This document shows, in pieces, positions 29,965 to 39,603 of a DNA stretch of 64,000 nt. The position numbers and the translations under genes were made by a program. The stretch covers positions 14,728,001 to 14,792,000 of the forward strand of contig OZ038466.1 of the NCBI GenBank assembly GCA_964036295.1. The letters are read 5' to 3'. Every line of letters begins with the position of its first letter. Position 1 is the stretch's first letter. Source of the stretch: Plumapathes pennacea (lineage: Eukaryota > Cnidaria > Anthozoa > Antipatharia > Myriopathidae). The notes under the pieces are model-generated. The model did no database searches and had not been told where the DNA came from. It saw only the letters and a list, made by a program, of their open reading frames with translations.

Positions 29965-32736
29965 ATGCTGGATGCGAGTGATTTTATTCCTTTGAATAAA
30001 ACACCACGTAAACGAAAAATGTCCAATGGGTCGACGGCGACGACTAAAAAGCCAACAAAGAAAGCAGCGGGAAAGAAAAAGTGTAGAAGAAAACATCCAG
30101 CGCTCCCGGAGCCAGTGATGGCCCCACTCTTGGAAAAGTTATATCAGTTGACATGCTCTCCTACGAAAAGAGAATCGTCCCCTGGTACGACGACTGGCCC
30201 TGGGTATACGTGTCCGAACAAAAACGAAAGCATGGCGTCACTGGCGATGTGATAGAGGTGTCAAAAGGTGCGATCACGAATGTTTATGTGTTTACAAATC
30301 CCTTTGAGGGAATTACAAGCCCATCTCTGTTCAATCATCCACACAATTATATGCCTTAGTACAATGTGGCGCCTTCGTGGTTAAAAGGACCGCAGGAAAA
30401 CTGGCGAAGAAACAATCACACACTGAAGATTAGCATTCTAGCCCCCTTCGTTCCCAGTCCACCCGAGGGTGTGGGATATTACGAAAACGAAATGAAGAAG
30501 CGTGCAGTGGCTTGGTTGAAAGTACCCCCCAGCGATCCCGATCTACGTCGAAGTCCTCAGTGGTACAACGAAGAACCGTATTCAGAGACGGGGTTTACAG
30601 CGTTTTGGCGCATTTTGCATCCTTACGAACGTTATCACAAACTGTTGAAAGAGATTGTGGTGATTCGTGAGTTGTTCGAAGACAAACCGGAGTGGTTCAA
30701 TCGCTTTCCATTCTCGTCCATTGGTCCTGCGGGTACCATAATGCCCGTGATGTGGTGGGAGTGGTACAACGTGTTGAATGGGAAAACGTGTCAACCTCCC
30801 GAATTGCGCGATTGGCCTTATCCAACCTTACTGCCGGAGTTGGAAGCAATGGCGGCATTACCGTGATACGACAAGTATCCGTGGGTGAAGATCGCCTGTG
30901 TGGATCCTCGCACGCCCGACTTGGCGTACGACCCGTTTCGTCATGTGAACACAGTAAACGGACAAGAAGTGTATCCCCCCGAATTGAATGCACCTGGCGA
31001 GGGCGATTGGTACAGCGTGTCGCAGGCCAAGATCAAAGAGTGGGAGAAAGAGGAGATGCCTAAATTGAGAAAGAAGAAGAAGAAAGTGGTGTTGGCCGAG
31101 CCAGAGAAAGATAAGAAGGAGATAAGTTTTAAAAAGCTATCCGAAAAGCTGGTTCACGAAGAGCGCAAGAAACACATGCACAGCGCCAAGGATCAAGAGA
31201 TGGTAGAGTACTTAGATATCAATGGAACTTATAAACTGAATGTGAATACAAAGTGCCCTGATGACGATCCAAGATGTGAAGCTCTCCACAGCCGAGATGC
31301 CACACCCGAGGAAACAGCCCAGTGGAAGGCTCAATTCCAGGGCGTGTTTGGTGATTATGAGGATATTCCAAAAGATTTTTTGGAAATGATTCTCAAGGGG
31401 TCTGATGAAGAAGGCGTGTATTATTGCACGTTTACAAAGCAGAAGTATTTCCGGAAAGTTGCCATGGATGCGTATCGAAAGCTGTATTCTCAGGAGGCCA
31501 GGGAACTGGTGATGAAAAGAGATTTTTTGTCGAGTACCGACAAAGAGGAGGTTCTAAAGAAGATGCACCAGATGATCATGGAGGCACCCTATGCCATCTA
31601 CTATGGTGAATATTCAGATTTGAGTACGGATCTGCTGGAGGAAATCACCTTTACGGGTACCATGGACGAGTACAATGTGTACAGCTCGGAAAGACAGAAA
31701 CAGTCTTTTCCATGTCGAGAGCTCTTCACGAGTTGGCACGACGGGGTCCCCCTACCTACGAAAGCGTGGAGGAAGCCGTGGCAGCGCTGGAAGCCATCCC
31801 TCCACCCCCTCCCCCCTCATCACCAGAAAAAAAAACAGGTCTGGATGTCGTGAAAGAAGTAGGGTGTGCCATTCCGGAAGAGATCTTGGATGCAACAGAG
31901 AAAGAGCGCACGTTCGAGGAGATTGATAAGACGGAAGAAGAGGCTCGGCAGAGGGGTAGAGAAGCCATCCGCAAGTATTGGGAAGAGCTTACGCTGGGAG
32001 TGAAGAAACAGGAGGTGGAGAACGGCAAAAAATGGTGTCAAAACATCCACGAGGGAATTGAAGCGATGGAAAAGAATCTGAGAGATGGTAGCGTGTGGAA
32101 AGACAAAACAGTGGGTGAAATGTTGGAGGCCGTCCACGAGATGGAGTACAAGAAAGAGCAACTAGAGATCTTTTTGAATGATGGAAAACCGGTAGTAAAA
32201 CTGCCGGAAAAAATATCATTTCAAAAATGGCTAGCATGGAATACGAAGAATGGAAAGAAGAAAAGAAAAAAACCTAGCAAGATGTATGAAGAATGGCGTC
32301 AGCGGATGGACGAGGCTGCAAAAAAGAAGTCACAAGAGTTGAGGGAGAGTCGGGATCGCAGTCGTACGTTGCGTCAGCAAATGATTGTCAGCCGCGCCAT
32401 TCCACCCTTGATGCATTGCTTTTGGGGAATTAACTTGGATGAAATACGAGCAGCTATTGTTCGTTTTTGTCGCAGTGCTTGTTTGGGATGTCACGCTTCT
32501 TCCTGGAGGTTGCACGACGCATGCACCCAATCAATGCGTTCTGTCTGGAGCGAGCATGCGTTTCAGATGCCGCACTATTGCAGGATTTCCCCACTTTGTG
32601 GGGCGCTTCAAAGGAACTGTTTCACCAACTGAATCGCCGCGTGGATGCGTTCATGTCTGACTACAAAGTGTCTGACATGTTTTTTGATGAGCATTTCAGT
32701 GATGTGGTGAAAGAGTTGTCAGAAAAGAGTCAGTAA
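29965..32736 (+). pseudogene. Large unknown Polinton gene, broken into several frames
   Basis: A series of plus-strand coding-like pieces: 29,965-30,150 (very Lys-rich start); 30,153-30,357 ending in TAG at 30,357-30,359; 30,366-30,866 in the same frame, ending in TGA at 30,864-30,866 and again continuing in frame; 30,885-31,750; then 31,750-32,400 in another frame with a Pro-rich PPPPPPSS segment and coiled-coil helices; then 32,480-32,736. Trp/Pro-rich N-terminal and Lys/Glu-rich C-terminal halves suggest a structural or scaffold protein of about 900 residues, but I do not recognise it. It could also be two adjacent genes. It is convergent with the core gene train. Confidence 0.5.
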
Positions 32737-32819
32737 AGTTATTTGTAAGTTTTATTACAAAATGTAAACTCGCCGTTTGCGAGGATCTTTATGAAAAGAT
32801 ACATAATGGATTCCTTTGC

Positions 32820-33468
32820 CTATCTGTGGTCTTTTGCTTCGGGTTCTTTGAGTGACTGGGGTAAGGGGGAGAGGGGTGATACGACTTCGGGGTTTGCGTG
32901 TGGCTGCTGGGGTGCTGGGGAATGGTTTTTGGGCGGGGCTGTGGCCATAACTACACGCGGTTGGGGGACCGCAGGTTGTTTTTCTTGATGCTCTTGGAAT
33001 TTTTTCAGTTCGTACATAAATGTGTCACGTTTCTGGGACACCGAAGCGGCTGGATTGTCAAGGATAGCTTGAAGACGTTTGCCAGTTGCTTGAGCATTGT
33101 AGTGGCGTTGATCGAGGGTCATGCTCATTGGAGCGCTCCATTCGGGGGAGTCATAACGTTTCCTTTTTTGGGAGGGGATGACAATGGTTTCGGTCATGAT
33201 TTTTTTAAAAAGCGCGTTGGACCACTTTTCGAATACCCCAACGCAAGACAACGTGTAATGGAAATCCTCCTGTTTGTTTGTTGCCTCGGAAGAGGGACTG
33301 GAATCGGCAGCACTGCGTTCTGTGGTCACAGGCGGTTTCCAGTGCATGTCCCAATGTTTGGTGTTTCACGCCTTTTATGAGTTTGGAGGGTAGTGGAAGG
33401 GTGCCCATTTTGATCTTTTGTAAGACTTCTTGGGCCAGCGCATAGTAAAAGGCTGGGGTCGTGTTCAA
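32820..33468 (-). pseudogene. Unknown late-position protein, frameshifted
   Basis: Two overlapping frames appear to be one gene: 33,468 onward (MNTTPAFYYALAQEVLQKIK) until about 33,320, then the frame ending at 32,820. An internal ATG at 33,197 (MTETIVIPSQKRKRYDSPEW) could start a separate 125-aa protein with a basic nuclear-signal-like KRKR. The C-terminal half is Pro/Gln-rich. It is last in the core train, after the ATPase. Function unknown. Confidence 0.5.
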
Positions 33469-33563
33469 GGTTGCATAAAAAATGCTTGTGTTTTCGCATC
33501 AGGGGAGTGGGGCCGCATCACGGGGTCGTCATGATTGACGTTTTAGGAAAGGGGTGCGGTATT

Positions 33564-34294
33564 TTATAGAGTTAAGGAAGGTGAAAAGAGTCGGGTGGGT
33601 CTCTTATCAGTGGGAATAACGTTGACACGAAGACGACAGTCGTCGTCGGTGTCCATGACGTAATCAATCATAAAGTTTGAGTAAGGTTTGCGGTGGGTGG
33701 TGCGTCGAAGCCAATTTATGATTTCACGTACTTGTTCTGCGTTGTAACTGGTCTGTAAGAATCGTCCGATGACGTCCATGTTGCGAAGTTCGATGATGAA
33801 AATGGCCACAGACACTTGCGGGCCATGTCCACGGAGTGACGTCCTTGGTGATAGGGGTTTTGCGAAGTCATGATGGCAGTCACACCCTAATGATGCGACT
33901 TTTCTACGAATAGGCGTAGAGTGTTATCGTCATTGACGGCTGGTCCCATCTGATTGTCGAGGACCAGAATGCGTACTTCGTTTTTGGGCGTCTTTTGGGG
34001 GAAGTCTTCTTCGATGGATTCAGGGAGTCCCTCTTTGAATTCAACGCCCATCTTTTTCAGCCAGTCATAGGCAGGTTGCCAAGAACGGTAGCGGAACACA
34101 ATTTTGGTGACGGGCCATTGAAAAAACTCTTTTCTCCGTTTAAAAATCTTTGTAATGAGAGTGGTTTTACCACTGTTGGAAGGTCCAGAAACGAGAATGC
34201 GCGCCGGATGTTTGAAACGTAAGTCGAGTTCATGCGCATGTTTTTTGATGGTCTTGGGATAGGTCGGCTGTGAAGTTGCGCGTCATTTAGGCAT
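33564..34294 (-). pseudogene. Genome-packaging ATPase (FtsK/HerA, A32-like), broken
   Basis: The family pumps DNA into capsids. The Walker A motif GPSNSGKTT lies at about 34,155-34,185 and the Walker B-like ILVLDN at about 33,950. The conserved HH...QNPYHQG-type region follows near 33,840-33,890, and the C-terminal part (FIIELRNMDVIGRFL) lies in another frame from about 33,810. Breaks: TGA at 34,284-34,286, TAG at 33,887-33,889, frameshift near 33,810. Both stops fit C-to-T changes. The gene overlaps the protease end and is the usual neighbour of capsid genes. Confidence 0.8.
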
Positions 34295-34884
34295 AATGAC
34301 ACATGAGAGTGAAATGATTTTAAATTTTTTTTATGCATTTTGTAGGTACAGGTTTGTCCTTTGGTTAAAGTAACATCAGAAATAACATCATGGGGGTCCA
34401 AATCAGTGCTGGCTAAATGAGCCATGTGTCGGTCGTTTTGGACAAATGCAAGGGGTTTCAAATAGGGTAGGGATTGAAAATCGTAACGTCCTTTGAGACC
34501 GCGTTCAGCAGCCACAACGATGCAATAATAACCGCACGCGTTGCTCATCCCCTGGTATTGAATTTGATTTTGATGGGAAGTGGAAAAATGTTTCTGAAAA
34601 CGATTGAACCAGGGATTACGATACTGTTGGAGATCTTGTTCGTAACTGTCAAGATGTGCAGTTGACCGGGTTGTCCGCTCCCACGAGAATCCAATGTTCC
34701 CCAGACTTGGACGCCGGGTGAGTGTTGACTACCAGTAGCCAGGGTCGAAAGTGGCCGTGTGCATCCAGGGGGAAAGGGGTGGGAGTTCATCACAGGCAAA
34801 CACGCCTCGGAACAAATGTTGCGTGAGAGGGTGTTGGGATAAGAGTTGGTCAATTTGATCGGTCCAGAGGGCGGTCACATTCAT
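34255..34884 (-). pseudogene. Adenain-like maturation cysteine protease, frameshifted
   Basis: It starts at 34,884 (MNVTALWTDQIDQLL), 8 bp after the preceding capsid-type gene's stop. The element of the family F.GVFACDELPP occurs near residue 30. The active-site His lies in an EHW context in one frame, the acidic residue in a DSY context in another, and the Gln-...-Cys region reads QYQGMSNACGYYC near 34,510-34,550. Adenain-type (Ulp1-fold) proteases cleave virion precursors. At least two frameshifts fall between these motifs (near 34,720 and 34,640), so no full-length product is possible from this copy. Confidence 0.75.
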
Positions 34885-34891
34885 GTTACAC

Positions 34892-36180
34892 TCAGTCTTG
34901 GAATTCTACGGAGCCCAGCATGTCCAGTTTCAGCAAAGCAGTGTCAAAGAAGAGAAGCAAGGCTTTGAGTTTGTTTTTGGCACCTTCTCCGTTTCTACCG
35001 CTAAAGTAGAGTGTGAATGATTGCGTGCCGTGGGGTTGTTTATAGAGTTCTGGGTCAGCTGGGCTCTCGGCGGGGGTGAAGTTGAAGATGATGAAATGGT
35101 ATTTTTTGTCAAATGTTTCTTGAGGCATGTAAATACCATCCCCAGTGTTCTCATACATTTTCATGAATCTGCGGTAGGGTTCCCCTGGGTTTTCTTTCAA
35201 GTCGATCACGTCATAGCCACCATCTCCATTGGTTTCCACTTTTACCAGATCATGTTTTCCAAACGTGTATGGGTTTGCACGCCGTCCATTGCCACCGTCT
35301 GAATCCGCAGCGGTGTCGGGTTTTTCATAATTTACTTGGGGCTGGAGCATCAGCACAGCATAATTGGGCATCACTCCAATCCGGGCGTTGGGGATGCGGT
35401 ACTTTTTCACGCCATCTGGGATGTTGAAATCTTTCAGTTCGGGGCGGTTGATGACGTTGGTGGCTTTGCGGCCGCCAGGGTGGGCTAGTTCTCTTTCAAG
35501 GGGGGCCACATGCTGGGGGTTCATCACGGCTTTGTGCAACTCAATGTAGATTTTCTCATCGTCAATGATGGGGACCAGTTTGCCTTGCCATGTTTTAGTG
35601 GTCATCAGGGGCCAGTTGTTGTTGTGAAAGTGAATTTTTATGTCTACTTCCACATTGGGTGGAAGGAATTCAATGCGGGCCAGTTCGGGAATCTGCTTGA
35701 AAGAGATGACAAAATCTTTAGGCCCCAAATATCTGGTTTTGTCGGCACTGCTAGCACCAGTTTTGGTCATCCATTCTTCCCATCGATATTTAAATTGCAA
35801 CGTGCCATCTGCTGCACTGGTACCATCTGCCACAAATGTGTCTATGTTATGTCTAATCACTTTCCGATTGCCTACCCATTAGCCGTGCGGTTCTGCTTTG
35901 ACTTCAATGGCTAAAGTGTCTAGGCAGGGGGGTGTGGGTCGGTTGTTCACGAGAGGGCGTCGCATGAGCAACCATTGTGCTTTGCGTGCGTCCAAGGCTC
36001 CAAGTGTTGATGTTTTTTGTGAGGTATAAACGAGTTGGGGATTGTCAATGATTTGAGACCCACTTCTACATCCTCGGAAAAGGTAACAGGGTTGGGAAAG
36101 GGCGCAATAAAGTTGCCGGGCGTGTTGGTGAAGGGCAATGTGTGTGCCGCATTACTTGCTAGATGAAGGACAGCAGACAT
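34892..36180 (-). pseudogene. Structural protein C, candidate major capsid protein, broken
   Basis: The first piece (36,180-35,950) has the N-terminal pattern SN...FTNTPGNFIAPFPNPV...EVGLKSLTIP, typical of Polinton/adintovirus jelly-roll proteins. After a one-base change in an A-run near 36,018 and an in-frame TAA at 35,879-35,881, a long frame continues to 34,892 with beta-rich segments (ARIEFLPPNVEVDIKIHF, HFIIFNFTPAESP). The total of about 430 codons suits a jelly-roll capsid protein. Which of A, B and C is the true hexon and which the penton cannot be decided by eye. It lies just upstream of the protease. Confidence 0.6.
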
Positions 36181-36202
36181 GATGAGAAAATGAATTTTTT
36201 AT

Positions 36203-37267
36203 TTATGCTTGCTTATTTATACTTTTTCGAAAATGTAATTGTACACGACTCGCGCCTTGTTCTCCTAAAGCCAACGGTTGACCGCGATCATCTTTCCACC
36301 ACACCGTCAAGGCCTGTCGTATTTCGGGTTTCATGGCTTTATAGGATCTATCAATTTCTTCCCAATGTTTTATAGGTGCCTCTGGTAATAGACCGGGGTT
36401 TTTAACCACAGCCAATAAAGAGTCTTCTTTGTTTTTGACTATTTGTGTTTGAGTAAATCACCGTGCAAGTAAAAACACTGTCCAACTCGTTTCGCTTCGG
36501 GGGCACTGTTTAATTCAACGGTTCTATTTTTAGTGTGTGGATGCATGTCTTCTCTCATTTCTCCAAATGCAATGTCTAAATTAGAGGCAAAGGGATCAAA
36601 AAAAGAGATTGGTCGAAAATGACCATATCCTTCCTCAGGATTAATATGCCGCGTCCGTGGGTCCCAAAGACATGTCCCCCCATAATACATGTTGGTAGGA
36701 TCACGGGAAGCAAATTGAAGACATTGTTCCAGATTACGATTGATTTGAATGACAATTGTCTGATCGGGGGTGGTTTCCTCGATGCGACCCAACCTGCGCC
36801 CATCTTTCTTAAACGTTAAACTGGGTTTTTGTTGAGGAAGGTCCTTGTACACATCATTAATCTGTTGAATCATCCTCCTCCCCTGTAAGATAGACTCCTG
36901 GCTTCAAATCCATCATCAATAAGTGACCAAGGGCTCGCTCACGCATGTCGCTTGCCTGTTGAGTGACCAATCTGACATAAGGTCCTAATTTCATTTTGTT
37001 TCATTCCGGAAATTGTCGAAACCCGTGGACAGCCTTTCGAAGGTTGCTTACATCACTCTGTCCTGCATCCATACCTACGCGTGTGACCAACCAACTCATT
37101 TTTCAATGAGGTTGAAACCACGTGGTCGGTAAGCTTAATTCTTGGACACATACTTCCCACCCTGTGAAATCCAAGGGTTTGGGTAATTGATTGGTAAATT
37201 GATGGGGAGTGTTGTTTAACCCAACATATCGTGCATTGCTGAGCAACTCAACAATGGGGGTCACCAT
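36203..37267 (-). pseudogene. Structural protein B, jelly-roll-like N-terminus, broken
   Basis: Starts at 37,267 with LLSNARYVGLNNTPHQF...LPKPLDFTGWEVCVQELSLP, the same pattern as A and C. Two TGA stops (near 37,100 and 37,000) interrupt the frame. A long piece follows at 36,873-36,439 (with CLWDPRTRHINPEEGYGHF), then a TAG and a frameshift before the last piece, 36,415-36,203. Total about 350 codons. Adjacent to C with only about 20 bp between. Probably a minor or major virion protein. Confidence 0.55.
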
Positions 37268-37384
37268 GTTTTTTTAAAAATGGAGTGTCTTTTCTTTTCT
37301 GATTCCTTTTATAGACTGTCCCACGCTCGTTTGTTATTGGGTCTTTTTGTCACGTATACTATAACCGCAGTTACCCCCCAAAAT

Positions 37385-38428
37385 CTATTTCCTCTCCTTC
37401 CTCGTCAAAAATTGAAACGAAACATCCTTGATCACTTTATCTTCTGTCGGTAAAGGAACAGGATTGGCAACACGGTGTGTATGTGCTGCAGAGTCCAACC
37501 GTTCTTTGTCTCCTGGATTAGGAACCATGGTGAGCAAACCCGACATGATACTACCTACAACCACATTTACACCCAGGGTGGAATACAGTAAAAAACGACC
37601 AATTTGTTCGTCGCTCATGGTGGTGGCACTTGCATTCAGCAAGATAGCATTGCTTTCTTTAATCGTTTGTCTGGTGCCCCTTCGATCAATTTGTCCGTCA
37701 GAAGTGCACATGAAAGGACTGTCTAGATATCCACCCCACGCTGGCAATTGGTCTTCCTTGACCAGTTGACCTCCCCACACCCCTTCACCAGTCACCAACC
37801 AGCGTCGCAGCAATAGGTCATTGGGGTCTTGTCCAAAACGAAGCAGTTTTGCCATGGTGGCATTCACCCATATTTTGTAATCGTGTCCATCAGTGTCTTC
37901 AATCGTCACGCGATGAGAGTTGACAAATGATCCATCAGCGTTGCCGTTGTCAAAAGTAAACCGTGAAAGATAGGGGAAGGCGTTTTACGTGAGATAGGGG
38001 AAGGCGTTTTACGTTTGTCGCAACATCTGCATGAGCACTTGATACACATTTTTGTAAGGTTTATTGTTATCCAGTGTAAACAGGACGGAGCGTGCTTGTT
38101 TCTTTTTCTGACCCTGACTGTCCGTTGTTTCACACCTCATGATTTCTGAATGTTCTTCTATTTTCAAATTTTTCCAACTGATATTTTTGGCGCCATCGTA
38201 TCCGCCAGTCACCACCCAGCGAGGTGCCTTTGTGTCTCGATGTCTGCGGGATATAGCGTTCCACGAGGTAGGAATGATGACACTCATCACTTGCACCTGC
38301 ATCCCCGTCAAATCAATAGGATAAGGCAGTTCCACATTAAAATTCGAGGGGGTGTTGACTTAACCGTTGCGCGACTTGGCATTACTAAAGAAAGTCATCG
38401 TTTGTCCCTCCACGTTGTGAACACTCAT
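37385..38428 (-). pseudogene. Structural protein A, jelly-roll-like N-terminus, broken
   Basis: The ATG at 38,426-38,428 overlaps the integrase stop as ATGA. After a TAA at 38,360-38,362 the frame shows FNVELPYPIDLTGMQVQVMS then IPTSW, the shared structural-gene pattern. A ~24-bp tandem duplication at 37,967-38,014 accompanies a frame change, and 37,909-37,385 completes the gene. That last piece has a hydrophobic stretch (LLYSTLGVNVVVGSIMSGLL) that could be a membrane-active helix. About 345 codons. Candidate minor capsid or penton-type protein. Confidence 0.55.
37967..38014. repeat. Tandem ~24-bp duplication inside structural gene A
   Basis: GATAGGGGAAGGCGTTTTAC occurs twice in a row. It coincides with the change of reading frame in gene A, so it is probably a recent slippage or an assembly duplication. 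Confidence 0.85.
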
Positions 38429-39594
38429 CTTAGATTCTTTTTAGGTATCCACGTGTTGTACTTTTTCGGATACCCTGCCCACTTTATCAACACTTCGGTT
38501 ATTTTTTTACCTCTCACTGTTCGCTGTCGTTTGTCCAAAACCTCTTCAACAGCAAAATCCTGTTTGGGATTATAGGGAACCTTTTCCAACTCGTCCTTGT
38601 AGAATCGGCCCTCGATAGGAGTACCATCTAATTCTTCCACTAAATAGCGAGGGTTTCCAAAGGTGCGCACCACGCATTGCACTCGATAAAGAGCTTCGGT
38701 CCACCGCCCGTAATAACTTCTTTGAAATACGTTTGCTTTAGCAATGCTCAAACGTACGTAATTGCCCACACGTAACTGAGAGCGTTGAACACGTCGGCCT
38801 TTTATACTGTACAGGCGATCATATACTTGATATTGATTCCAGGTAGTCACATCCTGCGGGGCCATTCCAATGCTAGAATGTGGTCTCGAATTGTAACCTT
38901 TCACAAAATCTTGTAATTGTTTCACATAGTTCATTTGACTTGTGTGAATGATGAAATTAATAATTTTCTGCTTAAATTCCCGATTGAAGCGTTCCACGAT
39001 AGCCGCTTTGTTCTCTCTAAATGTGCTATAATGTTGAATAGACTGTTCTTTCAACCACGCTTGCATACTCTTGTAAAATTCTTTGCCCCGATCCGTGTGC
39101 AAGTTCGTGGGCTTGGTCTGCGCTTCGTCCACAATGGACTCGAATGCAGTCACTACAGCACTGCCCGTTTTGTTCTTGAGAGTGCGCACATAGGCCACAT
39201 GCGACAGCACGTCCACCACCATCAGCAAATACCGCATACCTTCATTGTCGGGCGCCAGGGCTTGCATGTCCAATAGATCTGCCTGCCACGTTTCGTGCAT
39301 CCCCGTCACATAGGTGGGGTCCCAGTGGTTGCAATGGGGGGCGGGGCGCTGTTTGGTATAGACGCGCTGAGTGCGCAACCACGCCTTCCTTTGATCATGT
39401 GGAATGCCATATCGACGCTCGACCTCGTGAGCAAATACGTTCAGTCCCGAGAACGCTAGAGGGCTGGCTGGATCCGTATACAGCGCAGAGAGAAACGCAT
39501 TCCGATTCTTGTGGGGTGGGGGCTGGTACATCCATTGTTTAGAACGATGGATCTCTGCCATATTATTTTTAGTATGCATGTTTTTAAAGAACAA
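38425..39594 (-). CDS. Retrovirus-like integrase with chromodomain
   Basis: An intact 389-codon frame. The likely start is the Met at residue 12 (MAEIHRSKQW). The DDE core is visible: WQADLLDM (D106), HTDRGKE (D168), and AAIVERFN (E201). The C-terminus (DFAVEEVLDKRQR to IKWAGYPKKYNTWIPKKNL) is a chromodomain, which in chromo-integrases directs insertion to modified chromatin. This enzyme would insert the linear element and create the 6-bp duplication. It sits between the polymerase and structural gene A, sharing ATGA with A. Confidence 0.92.
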   Translation of the reverse strand: MFFKNMHTKNNMAEIHRSKQWMYQPPPHKNRNAFLSALYTDPASPLAFSGLNVFAHEVERRYGIPHDQRKAWLRTQRVYTKQRPAPHCNHWDPTYVTGMHETWQADLLDMQALAPDNEGMRYLLMVVDVLSHVAYVRTLKNKTGSAVVTAFESIVDEAQTKPTNLHTDRGKEFYKSMQAWLKEQSIQHYSTFRENKAAIVERFNREFKQKIINFIIHTSQMNYVKQLQDFVKGYNSRPHSSIGMAPQDVTTWNQYQVYDRLYSIKGRRVQRSQLRVGNYVRLSIAKANVFQRSYYGRWTEALYRVQCVVRTFGNPRYLVEELDGTPIEGRFYKDELEKVPYNPKQDFAVEEVLDKRQRTVRGKKITEVLIKWAGYPKKYNTWIPKKNLR

Positions 39595-39603
39595 TGCGTT
39601 CTT

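Noticed and set aside
32439-32660. Frame starting with a hydrophobic stretch that looks like a signal peptide
   Set aside because: It overlaps the end of the large plus-strand gene, where the frame at 32,480-32,736 has more protein-like helices. A second secreted gene cannot be excluded but is not supported.
35021-35914. Plus-strand frames of 93 and 134 codons opposite structural gene C
   Set aside because: Antisense to a beta-rich coding region with better codon content; no motif of their own.
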